Source: Lutibaculum sp963816555 (GTDB taxonomy: Bacteria > Pseudomonadota > Alphaproteobacteria > Rhizobiales > Tepidamorphaceae). From it: a DNA stretch of 64,000 bases. Below, one piece after another: positions 10,067-22,600 of this stretch. The stretch covers positions 434,001-498,000 of the forward strand of contig CAWFLD010000002.1 of assembly GCA_963816555.1 (NCBI GenBank), in the 5' to 3' direction. Positions within the stretch are counted from its first letter, which is position 1. Every line of letters starts with the position of its first letter. A program made the translations under genes and the position numbers. Below the pieces are notes generated by a model that made no database searches, was not told the origin of the DNA, and saw only the letters and a list, made by a program, of their open reading frames with translations.

Positions 10067-11518
10067 CTAGTCCGCCGCCGCGGCCTGCCGTTGCGGCTGC
10101 CCGGTGCGGCCGGCGAAGGTCAGGAGGCCGTGCAGGTCGCGGACAAGGGTCGGTTGCCAGTTCGGCTGCTGGTTGACGAAAGAGGCGAGGTCACCCTGGA
10201 GCAGGCCGATCAGCACCTCGGCGACGATGCGAACCCCGACCTTGCCGAGCTGCGCCCCGTTGGTCTGAAGCTCCGCCTCCCGGAGGATGTAGAACCACAG
10301 CGGCGCCTCGCCCTGGCCGCCCTCGACCCCGCGCCACAGCTCCGCGTCCTCGAGCGGCGTCTCGCCCATGTAGCGGGCAACCGCCTGGCCGGACGGCAGG
10401 CTGAAGGACAGGCCCCGGCGGAGGTTGCGCTCGGCGAGCGAGCGAACCGCGAAGTCGACGCGGGCGCCGTCCGTGTCGACGACGGGCTGGCCCGTCGCGG
10501 CGTCGATGCGCGAGGCCCGCGGCACGACCGTCTCGGGCAGGTCGAGCAGCGGGGAGGCGAGCTTCGTGTCGATCTGGAGGCTGCGCTGGACGTCCGGGCC
10601 GTTGCCGAAGAACAGGTCGTAGTCCATGACGAGCCGCTTCGGCAGGTTGCGGTTGCCGCGCAGGTCGGTATCGGGGGTGCCGAAGATGTCGCCGCCGCCG
10701 TACGGGCCGACCCGGTAGCTCGTCCTCACCTGGCTGTGGCCGAAGCGGTAGGCGGCGACCGAGAACTCGACGGGAATGTAGGCCTCGCTCTCGAAGCTGA
10801 AGTAGCGCCGCCCGTTCTTCAGGATGTCGGAGACCATCTCCTGGCCGCAGACGAGGGGCAGGAACTCGTTGAGGACGATCCACTGGTAGTGCCAGCGGAC
10901 GAGCCTCTGCGCCTCCTCGAAGCGGAGGTGCTCCGCCAGCGCCTGAACCTGGGGCAGCCCGATCACGGCGTTGTGGAAGCGGATCATGCCCAGATGGATC
11001 TGGGAGACGAGGGCGTTCTCGTCGTTGCGCGGGTCGCCGATGATCGCGACCTGGCGCGCATCGCCCGCGGTTCCGCCCTCGCCGGAGGTTCGCGGCATGT
11101 CGGGCCAGCTCGCGTCCCCGTCCGTGCGCGTGGCGACGGCGAGCGCGCCCGGGCAGGTGGGGTCGTAGAGATAGGGCTGGGCGTCCGGCCCCGCGCCGTA
11201 GACCGAGTCGAGCTCGAGCGCCGGCGTGCGGAAGTTCACGGTCGCCTTCGGGTCGTTCTGGCGCTCGAGGCTCGAGGTCGGATCGAAGGTCACGTCGTGG
11301 TCGACGAACTGGCCGAAGAAGACGAAGCCGGCCGGGATGCGCGCGTTCTCCTTCTCCGTGCCGCCGCCGTCCATCGGGCCGCCCGCCCGGCCGAGCGCCT
11401 TGGGGTCCGGCGTGTGCTCCTTCAGGCTCCGAAGGTGCGGGAACATGCGGCCGAAGCGGCCGGCCTCGTGATACCTGCCGCGGGCGACGTCGGCGCCGCG
11501 GATCTGCAGTCCGTGCAT
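10067..11518 (-). CDS. Animal-type heme peroxidase
   Basis: About 483 residues with the animal heme-peroxidase (peroxidase-cyclooxygenase) fold. GFVFFGQFVDHDVTFD holds the distal His and the Ca-binding Asp, NDENALVSQIHLGMIRFHN is the conserved helix with Arg and His, and AYRFGHSQVR carries the proximal heme His. The protein ends without membrane segments. The start was placed at the ATG at 11518 because a purine-rich GGGAGGGGGAG ribosome site precedes it; the frame stays open upstream without conserved sequence. No signal peptide is evident. Bacterial members use H2O2 to oxidise halides or organics and some are secreted unconventionally. The coupled GH19 hydrolase gene suggests a joint antimicrobial or cell-envelope role, which is inference. 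Confidence 0.82.
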   Translation of the reverse strand: MHGLQIRGADVARGRYHEAGRFGRMFPHLRSLKEHTPDPKALGRAGGPMDGGGTEKENARIPAGFVFFGQFVDHDVTFDPTSSLERQNDPKATVNFRTPALELDSVYGAGPDAQPYLYDPTCPGALAVATRTDGDASWPDMPRTSGEGGTAGDARQVAIIGDPRNDENALVSQIHLGMIRFHNAVIGLPQVQALAEHLRFEEAQRLVRWHYQWIVLNEFLPLVCGQEMVSDILKNGRRYFSFESEAYIPVEFSVAAYRFGHSQVRTSYRVGPYGGGDIFGTPDTDLRGNRNLPKRLVMDYDLFFGNGPDVQRSLQIDTKLASPLLDLPETVVPRASRIDAATGQPVVDTDGARVDFAVRSLAERNLRRGLSFSLPSGQAVARYMGETPLEDAELWRGVEGGQGEAPLWFYILREAELQTNGAQLGKVGVRIVAEVLIGLLQGDLASFVNQQPNWQPTLVRDLHGLLTFAGRTGQPQRQAAAAD

Positions 11519-11664
11519 GATGCTGCTCCCCCTCCCGCGCCGGCGCACCTCTCCCGTGGCGCGACGGGGCGCGCGGCGGAGACGGGTCCGGGCTCGATTG
11601 CGATCATGGTTTCTGCCGGGCCGGGCGGACGCCAGCCGCACCGGGCCCAGCCGACAGGAACAGG

Positions 11665-12451
11665 CTACAGGCAGGGAGGGAGAAATGCAACCTTAAGTTG
11701 TATATACTCTGTGGCGGCTGAGGGCGATCGGCCTCGCGCAGGCACCCGGTCCGCCATGGCCATGTTCGGCAGGCCGCGGATCTCGCGCAGCAGCTTGCGC
11801 CGGATCGCCTGGCGGAAGTCGCGGAAGTTCGCGGCGATGATCACGAAGGCGCCGGGGCCGGTGATCATGTGCCGGCCGTACCAGCGGTCGAGGAAGGGCA
11901 GCTCGTTGATGATGGCGAGGCCGTTGACGGTGACGTTGCGGCTGGCGGCCAGCGCGCGCGCCTGGTCGATGTTCGGCCCGCTGCCGTGCGGCGGCGTCTC
12001 GACGCCGTCGCCGGACACGTCGATCACCTGCCGCAGGCCGCGAACCGGGCTCGCGTCGAACATGCCGAGCGCCCGGACGATGCCGGCGCCGATACCCGTG
12101 CGCGCCGGTCACCAGCCGCTGCATGCGCTCGAGATCCTGCGCGAAGCGCTCCGCGTCGGCCGGGCTCGCGATGACGGTCCAGCCACCCGCCTGCTTCGGC
12201 AGCGCCGCGTCGGCCCAGATCAGCGTCGAGACGGCGATCCGGCCGAGCGAGCCCGCGGCGATCGCCGCCTGCACCTCGGGGTCGCGGAAGGCCGCTGCGA
12301 AACCCTGCATCTGCAGCGCGTATTCGCCCGGATCGATGCTGGTCGACCCGTCGATCGCCAGCACGAGCTCCAGATCGACGAGCGGCACGCTCCGCGCCGG
12401 CGCCGGAGCGGCGAGGGCGATGAACGTCGCGAGAAGGGCACGCAGGCGCAT
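11665..12451 (-). CDS. DUF1194 / von Willebrand A-like secreted protein, one frameshift
   Basis: A Sec signal peptide (MRLRALLATFIALAAPAPARS) is followed by a VWA-like domain beginning LELVLAIDGSTSIDPGEY, a MIDAS-type D-G-S-x-S, then IDVSGDGVETPPHGSGPNID and the end segment AFVIIAANFRDFRQAIRRKL, as in DUF1194 proteins. The frame changes near 12102, where one extra base in a GCGC context separates LVTGA from the continuation IGAGIVRALGMFDASP. Corrected length is about 261 residues. It is probably periplasmic and could bind a divalent metal or partner protein; the function of the family is unknown. The final residues run to a stop at 11665. Confidence 0.7.
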
Positions 12452-12885
12452 GGCGTCTCCCGTGTCGTCCCGATTGGACACGGTGGAAGCCGCCCGGGCA
12501 AGGCGTGCGCGGCTGACGATCGCTTGAGGAGGTGCCGGCGAAATGCGCGGCGTGATGTCCGGGAGGCGGCCCGAACGCTGTTGCAGCGTCCGGGCGCCTC
12601 GACCGCGGAAGGCGAGGCCGCAGCTCTGCCGCTCGCCCGCTTTCCCACTTTCGGAAGATCTTGTCGCGGCGGCCGGGAGGGGGGATGCTTCCCGGCGGCA
12701 GCGCCGCTCGCACTAGTAACCGTTGCACGCGCATCCTGTTCCCGCCGGCGGGCGAGGAATCTCGTGCCGGGCGCGGCGCGGGACCCGCGACGCTTTTTCG
12801 CGGCGCCCCGCCGCCCTATCTCCGGCGGACCTTCCGCCTGCAGACGTCCCGTCCGCACACTCGTCGTCCAGACCATGGGGCAGCC
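12452..12885. other. Intergenic region, no gene recognised
   Basis: These 434 bp lie between the divergent DUF1194 and antiporter genes. Long open frames cross it on both strands, but none has a recognisable domain, plausible ribosome site or conserved motif, and they arise from the high GC content. Promoters for both flanking genes must lie here, but I see no convincing -35/-10 pair. Confidence 0.5.
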
Positions 12886-14168
12886 ATGACGCTCTTCGAA
12901 ATCGCCGGGCTGACGCTCGTCCTGTCCGCCCTGTTCGGCCTGATCAACGAGCGCTTCATCGGCCTGCCGCACACGATCGGCATCACCGTGATGGCGCTCG
13001 TCGCCTCGCTCCTGCTCGTCGCGGTCGAGCATCTGGTGCCCGGCACGGCGATGGCCAACACGATCGACCAGGCGGTGAACAGGGTCGACTTCGAGGACAC
13101 GCTGATGAACGGCCTCCTGTCGTTCCTGCTCTTCGCCGGCGCGATCCACGTCGATCTCGAGCTGCTGCGCCAGCGCGCCGGCGCGGTGGCGCTCATGGCG
13201 ACGGCGGGCGTTCTGATCTCCACGGTGGTGGTGGGCGTCCTGTCGTGGCTCGCCTTCGACTGGCTCGGCGCGCCGATCCCGATCGCCTGGGCCTTCGTCT
13301 TCGGCGCGCTGATCAGCCCGACCGATCCGGTCGCCGTGCTGGGCGTCATCCAGGAGGCGAAGGCGCCGGCCACGGTCGAGGCGCAAGATCACGGGCGAAA
13401 TCGCTGTTCAACGACGGCGTCGGCATCGTCGTCCTGCTGCTCGCGCTGCAGTTCGCCGACGGGGCCGGCGGCGGTGACGAGAACCCGTTCCTGCTGTTCG
13501 CGCAGGAGGCGGGCGGCGGCCTCGCCTTCGGCCTCGCCGGCGGCTGGCTCGTGAACCGGCTGATGTCGATGGTCGACGACACGATCGTCGAGGCGCTGAT
13601 CTCGCTCGCCTTCGTGGTCGGCGGCTACGCGCTGGCGCAGCGGCTGCACGTCTCCGGGCCGCTGGCCATGGTCGCGGCCGGCCTGTTCGTCGGCAACATC
13701 CGCGTCGACAAGGCGATGTCGAAGGAGAGCCAGTCGCGGCTGTCCGACTTCTGGAAGATCCTCGACGAGATCCTGAACTCGGCGCTGTTCCTGCTGATCG
13801 GGCTCGAGGTGCTGGTGATCGGCTTCGACGTGCGCTTCGCGCTGCCCGCGCTCGCGGCGGTGGTCATCGTCGTCGGCGCGCGCGCGGTCGCCACGACGGC
13901 CACGGTGGGCCTCCTGTCGATCAAGCGGCCCTATGGCGGCGGCGTGCTGCCGGTGCTGATCTGGGGCGGGCTCAAGGGCGGCATCTCGGTCGCGCTCGCC
14001 CTGTCGCTGCCCGCCACGGACTACAAGCCGCTGATCCTGGCCGTCACCTACGGCGTCGTCGTCTTCTCGATCATCGTGCAGGGGCTGACGATCGGCCTCG
14101 TCGTCCGCCACTTCTGCAGCGAGCCGATGGAGGACGCGCCGCCGAAGGCGGCTGCCGGGCGGGCCTGA
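12886..14168 (+). CDS. Sodium:proton antiporter, CPA1/NhaP type, two frameshifts
   Basis: An inner-membrane Na+/H+ exchanger of about 427 residues with 11-13 hydrophobic helices. The ion-binding signature is seen as FVFGALISPTDPVAVLG and, after correction, KITGESLFNDGVGIV (the ND motif). The C-terminal part contains LIWGGLKGGISVALALSLP and ends in a short hydrophilic tail. One extra base near 13384 and another near 13400 shift the frame inside the KITGES segment; the rest is open. The ATG at 12886 places the first helix (LTLVLSALFGLINERFIGL) directly at the N terminus. It probably serves pH and sodium homeostasis. No partner subunits adjoin, and the next gene is convergent. Confidence 0.88.
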
Positions 14169-14171
14169 GGC

Positions 14172-14462
14172 TCAGCCGTCGCGCTTGTTGACGACGAGAC
14201 GGCCTTCCTCGTCCGCCTCGTGGACGGGCGCGGCCTTGGGGCGGGCGGGCGAGCCCTCGGGGCTGTCTTCGCCCGGCTCGTCCGGGTTGTAGGGGTCGAG
14301 CACGCGGTTTTCCCCCGTCTCGGCCGCGGGCCCGGCCGGCGCGATCGGCTCTTCCGCCTGGCCCGGCTGGCGAAAGTCGTCGACGGGCCGGTGATCGGCG
14401 CCGACGCGCTGGCGGCCGGTGACGCTCTTCTCGCCGGAGACGAGCTTCTTGTCGTCTTCCAT
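14172..14462 (-). CDS. Small acidic hydrophilic protein
   Basis: A 96-residue protein starting MEDDKKLVSGEKSV, rich in Pro, Glu, Asp and Gly, with PYNPDEPGEDSPEGS in the middle and a basic end (LVVNKRDG). There is no signal, membrane segment or known domain; it looks intrinsically disordered. An AGGAGAAGG-type ribosome site precedes the ATG at 14462 (seen as ccttctcctt on the plus strand). It ends 3 bp from the convergent antiporter gene. Short disordered proteins of this kind are common and unnamed in Hyphomicrobiales. Confidence 0.55.
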   Translation of the reverse strand: MEDDKKLVSGEKSVTGRQRVGADHRPVDDFRQPGQAEEPIAPAGPAAETGENRVLDPYNPDEPGEDSPEGSPARPKAAPVHEADEEGRLVVNKRDG

Positions 14463-14604
14463 GGTCGAATCCTTCTCCTTGGAACCTCGAAGGAAGGAAC
14501 GGATGCATCGAAACCGCGGTTCCGGCGGAACCACGGCTTGACCGCATCCTCCGGCCGGGCTCGTCTGCGGGGCCTCCTCCCGTTCCAGAGACCAGCACCG
14601 CCTC

Positions 14605-16128
14605 ATGACCCGATCCCTCCCGCCGACCCTCGTCGTCATCGGCCATCCCCGCGGCACGGCCAGCCTGTGCGGCGCGATCGCCGAGGCCTATGCGGAGGGG
14701 GCGCGCCAGGCGGGGGCGGAGGTCGAGGTGCTCGACCTCTCGACGCTCGACTTCGACCCCGACGTGCGCCTCGCCGATCCCGCCGACCAGCCGCTCGAGC
14801 CCGACCTTGGCCGGGCCCGCGACATGGTGGAGCGGGCGGGGCACCTCGTCTTCGCCTACCCCAACTGGTGGGGCACCATGCCGGCGCGCCTCAAGGGCTT
14901 CTTCGACCGCCTGCTGACGCCGGGCTTCGCCTTCCGCCGCACCACGGCCGGCACGGGCTACGAGGGGCTGCTGGCCGGGCGCACCGCGGAGCTCCTCGTG
15001 ACGATGGACACGCCGGGCCTCGTCTACGGCCTGATCCAGGGCGCGCCCGGCCACAAGGCGATGGCCCGCTCGACGCTCGGCCTGTGCGGCGTGCGGACCG
15101 TGCGGATCTCGCGCTTCGGCATCGTCGAGACCTCGGACGAGGAGGGCCGGACGGCCTTCCTGGCCCGCGCCCGCCGGCTCGGCCTCTCGCTCGCCGACGG
15201 TCCGGGCGGCCGCCGCGCCCGCTGGCGCCGCACCGCCGGCACCTGGCTGCAGGCGCTCAGGCTGCAGTTCTACCCCATGACCATCCTCGCCTACCTCCTC
15301 GGCGCGACGCTGGCGGCCGGGGAGGGCGGGCTGCCCTGGGGCCGTCTGCTCCTCGGCTATCTCGCGGTGTTCGCGGCCGAGGCGGCGACGGTCTTCCTCA
15401 ACGACGTGCACGACCGCGAGAGCGACGTGCGCAACGCCTTCTGGAGCCCGTTCACCGGCGGCTCCCGCGTGCTGGCCGACGGCACGCTGTCGCGCCGGCA
15501 GCTGACGACCGGCGCCGGCGTCGCGCTCGCGGTGTCGGTGGCCGCGATGCTCCCCGTCCTCCTCGGGGGCGGCAATGCCGGCTGGCTCCTCGCGTGGTAC
15601 GTCCTGCTGGTCGTGCTGGCGCTCGGCTACACCGTGCCGCCGCTCAAGCTTTCGCACCGGACGCTGGGCGAAATCGACGTCGCGGTCACCCATTCCTTCG
15701 CGGTGATCTTCTTCGGATGGCTCGTGGCCGGCGGCTTCCCCGGCGCGTCCGTGCCATGGATCGCCGGCCTGCCGCTCGCCCTGTCGATCCTGCCGTCGAT
15801 CACGCTGTCGGGCGTCCCGGACATCGCCGCCGACCGCGCCGCGGGGAAGCTGACCATCCCCGCCCGCTTCGGACTGAAGGCCGCCTACGGCTTCTCCGCC
15901 GCCACGGGCGCGCTCGCCGTCGTCGCGGCGCTCGCCGTGGCGCTGTGGACGGACCTGCCGGGCTACTGGACCGTCGCCGGCGCGGGCCTCGTCCACCTCG
16001 TCTTCCTGATGCGCGCCCTTGTCGCCAGGTGGCCCGCCGACGATACGCCCCGCCGCATCGACACGCTGATGGTCTGGGCGCTGACCTACCTCATGTGGTT
16101 CGTCGTCGTGCCGCTCGCGGCGGGGTGA
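14605..16128 (+). CDS. Flavodoxin-fold NAD(P)H:quinone reductase fused to a UbiA-family prenyltransferase
   Basis: One intact 507-residue frame with two different halves. Residues 1-195 are an NQO1/MdaB-type flavodoxin fold: LVVIGHPRGTASL (flavin phosphate loop), HLVFAYPNWWGTMPARLKGFFDR (79-102) and GYEGLLAGRTAELLVTMDTP. Residues about 222-507 are a polytopic UbiA-superfamily domain: the first Asp-rich motif NDVHDRESD is at 266-274, GYTVPPLKLS at 341-350, and a second D-I-A-A-D at 406-410 followed by RAAGKLT. The second motif is a reduced form of DxxGDxxxG. UbiA enzymes attach isoprenoid chains to aromatics or quinone precursors, and NQO-type enzymes reduce quinones by two electrons. The fusion suggests membrane-tethered processing of a prenylated quinone. 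No other quinone gene adjoins it. Confidence 0.85.
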   Translation: MTRSLPPTLVVIGHPRGTASLCGAIAEAYAEGARQAGAEVEVLDLSTLDFDPDVRLADPADQPLEPDLGRARDMVERAGHLVFAYPNWWGTMPARLKGFFDRLLTPGFAFRRTTAGTGYEGLLAGRTAELLVTMDTPGLVYGLIQGAPGHKAMARSTLGLCGVRTVRISRFGIVETSDEEGRTAFLARARRLGLSLADGPGGRRARWRRTAGTWLQALRLQFYPMTILAYLLGATLAAGEGGLPWGRLLLGYLAVFAAEAATVFLNDVHDRESDVRNAFWSPFTGGSRVLADGTLSRRQLTTGAGVALAVSVAAMLPVLLGGGNAGWLLAWYVLLVVLALGYTVPPLKLSHRTLGEIDVAVTHSFAVIFFGWLVAGGFPGASVPWIAGLPLALSILPSITLSGVPDIAADRAAGKLTIPARFGLKAAYGFSAATGALAVVAALAVALWTDLPGYWTVAGAGLVHLVFLMRALVARWPADDTPRRIDTLMVWALTYLMWFVVVPLAAG

Positions 16129-16348
16129 GGGTATGGCGGCGGCGACCGCGTCGCGGTTCCCGACCTGTGCGCCAGGGACCGGAAGCTCGCGCCGGGCACA
16201 GATTGTCGCTTCGCCCGGCCCGAGCCCGCGCGAGGTTGTGCGGGCCATCAGCCTGTCTTATTAGAGCGATTATAAAAAGCCCGCTTCACCGATGCCCCCT
16301 GGCGGGTATCATCACGTGACGCTCGACGAACTGCCACAGGAGGCAAAG

Positions 16349-18545
<2,197 letters not shown>

Positions 18546-18593
18546 GTCCGGGCTCCGCCGCGCCGGGCGCGGCGGTCGATCCGGGATACGAAG

Positions 18594-18623
18594 AGGGGCA
18601 CGACCGGCGACGGTCGTGCCCCT
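18594..18623 (+). terminator. Intrinsic terminator downstream of katG
   Basis: A perfect 13-bp stem (AGGGGCACGACCG / CGGTCGTGCCCCT) around the tetraloop GCGA, followed by TCTCGTTT. It lies about 50 bp after the katG stop. It may also serve the convergent SIMPL gene, because the stem is symmetrical, although no A-rich run precedes it on the other strand. Confidence 0.8.
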
Positions 18624-18681
18624 TCTCGTTTCAGGCCGTTCTTTCGGGGGCGTGGCCGGTCCGTCGCGGGCCGGTCCGCCG

Positions 18682-19420
18682 CTACTCGGCGCTCTCGAGC
18701 GCCCAGGTCACCTCGACCTCGACGTGCAGCGTCTGCTCGCCGGTCTCGACCGGCACGGCGTCGGCCTTGGCGGCTTCCATGCGCATGACGCGGGGACCGG
18801 GCTGCGGGCCGTCGCCCTTGGCCTCGCGGATGCTCAGCACGTCGCCGAGCTTCGCGCCGGCGGCCTTGGCGTAGAGCTCGGCCTTGCGGCGGGCGTTGGC
18901 GAAGGCGTCCTCGCGCGCCTCGTCGGCCAGCTCGTCGGCCTTCGCCACGTCGAAGGTGATGCCCTGGATCTGGTTGGCGCCGGCCTTCACGGCGGCGTCG
19001 AGCACCATGCCGATCTTGTCGAGCGCCCGCAGCCTCGCCGTCACGCTGTTCGACACCTGGTAGCCGACGATGCGCGGCGCCGCCTGCGAGCCGTCCTCCT
19101 GCCGCGCCGGGTAGACATATTGCGGCGACACGGAAAAGCCCGAGGTCTGCAGGTCGCGCGGCTCGATGCCCTCCTGCTTCAGCCGGGCGATCAGGCCGCC
19201 GACGGCCTGGTTGTTGGCGTCGAGCGCCTGCTCGGCGGTGACGGCCTCGCTGACGACGCCGAGCGAGATCGTCGCGCGGTCGGGCGAGGCGGCGGCCTCT
19301 GCGTCGGCCGAAACGGTGACGCTGCGGCCTTGGTCGGAGGCCGTGCGCGGCGATGGCCGGCGCCGCGGCGGCGAGGGCGCCTGCGAGGATTGCGGCCGAG
19401 AGGAGGCGTGAGACGGGCAT
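18682..19420 (-). CDS. SIMPL-domain (DUF541) periplasmic protein, one frameshift
   Basis: A signal peptide (MPVSRLLSAAILAGALAAAA) leads into a SIMPL/DUF541 domain of about 220 residues: VTVSADAEAAASPDRATI, LGVVSEAVTAEQALDANNQ, PRDLQTSGFSVSPQYVYP and AREDAFANARRKAELYAKAAG, ending VEVTWALESAE. The frame changes near 19345 by one extra base in a GCGC context, just after the signal peptide; the conserved body then reads through to the stop at 18682. The family is exported or periplasmic, and similar proteins have been tied to outer-membrane or oxidative-stress phenotypes, but there is no agreed activity. It is convergent with katG. Confidence 0.82.
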
Positions 19421-19664
19421 CTGATGGCTCCCTGGGGTGGGCGAGGGGGCGGGCAACGCCGAATTCGGCGTTTCTTCCTGAATAGAGGAGAACGATGGCG
19501 GCGTCATTGCGGCCGGCGCATGGGGGCGGCCCGTTCCTCGCGGGGCTTCGCGGGCCGAGCCGCCTTGCCCGGCCGGCGCGGAAAACCTAGGAGTTGAGGA
19601 AGAGCATCACGGCCCGACGCTCCGAGCGAGTGCCCGGCGTCGCCATCGAAAGGGGCTGAGCATC

Positions 19665-22600
19665 GTGGACCAGACGAGCCCGAACCGTACCGACCATTTC
19701 CGCGCGCGGATGCGCGAGGCCTATCTCCAGGACGAGCCGGCCGCCGTCGCGCGGCTCGTCGCGCAGGCCGGCCTGTCGGCGGAGGACCGGGCAGCGATCT
19801 CCCGCGAGGCGGCGGGCCTCGTGCGCGAGGTGAGGGGCAGCGCGCGGCCGGGCCTCATGGAGGAGTTCCTCGCCGAGTACGGCCTGTCGACGAAGGAGGG
19901 CGTGGCGCTGATGTGCCTCGCCGAGGCGCTGCTGCGGGTGCCGGACGCCGAGACGATCGACGACCTGATCCAGGACAAGATCAGCCCGCACGACTGGGGC
20001 GCGCATCTGGGCCAGGCCTCCTCGTCGCTCGTCAACGCCTCGACCTGGGCGCTGATGCTGACGGGCCGCGTCGTCGACGAGCGCGAGGAGCCGGGCGTCG
20101 CCGGCGCGCTGCGCGGCGTCGTGCGCCGGCTCGGCGAGCCGGTGGTGCGCACCGCCGTCGGCCGGGCCATGCGCGAGATGGGCGCGCAGTTCGTGCTCGG
20201 CCGCAACATCGAGGAGGCGATGAAGCGCGGCCAGGCGATGGTGAAGCGCGGCTATTCCTACTCCTACGACATGCTCGGCGAGGGCGCGAAGACGGAGGAG
20301 GACGCGCAGCGCTATCACGGCGCCTACGCCCAGGCGATCGCCTCCATCTCGGCGCACGCGACCTCGAACGACATCCGCGACAATCCCGGCATCTCGGTGA
20401 AGCTCTCCGCGCTCCACCCGCGCTACGAGTTCGGCCAGCGCGAGGAAACGCTGCCGGTGCTCGCCAGCCGCACGCTGCAGCTCGCCCAGGCCGCGAAGGC
20501 CGCCTCGATGGGCTTCAACATCGACGCCGAGGAGGCCGACCGGCTCGACCTGTCGCTCGACGTGATCGAGCGCGTGCTCTCCGATCCCTCGCTCGAAGGC
20601 TGGGACGGCTTCGGCGTCGTCATCCAGGCCTACGGCCAGCGCGCCGCCCACGCGATCGACTGGCTCCACGACCTGGCCGAGCGGCTCGACCGGCGCATCA
20701 TGGTGCGCCTCGTCAAGGGCGCCTACTGGGACACGGAGATCAAGCGGGCGCAGGTGCTGGGCCTGCCGGGCTACCCCGTCTTCACGCGCAAGGCGCATTC
20801 CGACGTCAGCTACATCGCCTGTGCGCGCCAGCTTCTGCGCAAGACCGACCGCATCTACCCGCAATTCGCCACGCACAACGCCCACACCGTGGCGGCCGTG
20901 CTGAAGATGGCGGAGAGCGTCGACAGGCGCGCCTTCGAGTTCCAGCGCCTGCACGGCATGGGCGAGGCGCTGCACGACACGGTGCTGCGGCGCGAGGGAA
21001 CGCGCTGCCGCATCTATGCGCCCGTCGGCGCGCATCGCGACCTGCTCGCCTATCTCGTGCGCCGGCTGCTGGAGAACGGCGCGAACTCCTCCTTCGTGCA
21101 CCAGATCGTCGACGAGTCGGTGGCGCCGGAGGAGATCGCCCGCGATCCCTTCGAGGTGGTGGAGCGCGACGGCGGCAGCCGCAACGGGGCGATCCCGCTG
21201 CCGAGCGAGATCTTCGGGCCGAACCGCAAGGGCGCGAAGGGCTGGGACGTCACCGATCCCGCGACGATGGCGGCCGTCGACGAGACGCGCGGACCGTTGC
21301 GCAGCCATCGCTGGCACGCCGCGCCGACGACCGACGGCGGTGCGGCGCGGCAGGCCCACGAGGTGCGCAACCCGGCGCTCCCCGGCGACGTCGTCGGCAC
21401 GGTGGAGGACGCGACGGAGGCCGACATCCGGGCCGCCTTCGAGGCCGCCGAGGCCGCGCAAGGGCGCGTGGGCCGCGAAGCCCGCGCGACGAGCGCGCGA
21501 GGATCCTCGAGCGCGCCGCCGACCTCTACGAGGCGCACGGCGAGGAGTTCTTCGCGCTCGCCGCCCGCGAGGCCGGCAAGATCATGCTCGACGGCGTCGC
21601 CGAGGTGCGCGAGGCGGTCGACTTCCTGCGCTACTACGCGATCCAGGCGCGCTCCCTGCCGCGCGACGCGGAGCCGCGCGGCACCTTCGTCTGCATCTCG
21701 CCGTGGAACTTCCCGCTGGCGATCTTCACGGGCCAGATCGCCGCGGCGCTGGTGACCGGCAACGCGGTGCTGGCGAAGCCGGCCGAGCAGACGCCGCTGA
21801 TCGCCGCCCGCGCGGTCGAGCTCCTGCACGAGGCGGGCGTGCCGCGCGAGATCCTGCACCTCCTGCCGGGCGACGGCCCGAATGTCGGCCAGAAGCTGAC
21901 GGCCGATCCGCGCCTCGCCGGCGTCTGCTTCACCGGCTCGACCGAGGTGGCGCGGGCGATCAACCGGCAGCTCGCCGAGACGGCGCGGCCCGACGCCGTG
22001 CTGATCGCCGAGACGGGCGGCCTCAACGCGATGATCGTCGATTCGACCGCGCTGCCGGAGCAGGCGGTGCGCGACATCCTGGCCTCGGCCTTCCAGTCGG
22101 CCGGGCAGCGCTGCTCGGCGCTGCGCATGCTCTACGTCCAGCAGGACGTCGAGGAGCGCTTCCTCGAGATGCTGTTCGGCGCCATGGAGACGCTGAAGCT
22201 CGGCGACCCGTGGGAGCTGTCGACCGACGTCGGCCCGGTGATCGACCAGGAGGCGCGCGACGGCATCGCCGGCTATTGCGCCGAGATGGAGGGGCAGGGG
22301 CGCCTCCTGCGCAAGCTCGAGGCGCCGGAGGAGGGGCTCTTCGTCGCGCCGCACGTCTATCGCCTCTCCGGCATCGAGGAGATGGAGCGCGAGGTCTTCG
22401 GGCCCGTGCTGCACGTCGCGCGCTTCGACGCGGCCGAGCTCGACCGGGTGGTCGAGGCGGTCAACGCGAAGGGCTACGGCCTGACCTTCGGCGTCCACAC
22501 CCGCGTCGACGCGCGCGTGCAGCGGCTTCTCGAGCAGATCCACGTCGGCAACATCTACGTGAACCGCAACCAGATCGGCGCCGTGGTCGGCTCGCAGCCC

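Noticed and set aside
10091..12889. Very long plus-strand open frame of 932 codons opposite the peroxidase and DUF1194 genes
   Set aside because: It is antisense to two recognisable genes, has no domain or signal, and is Arg/Ala/Gly-rich as expected for a GC-driven shadow frame.
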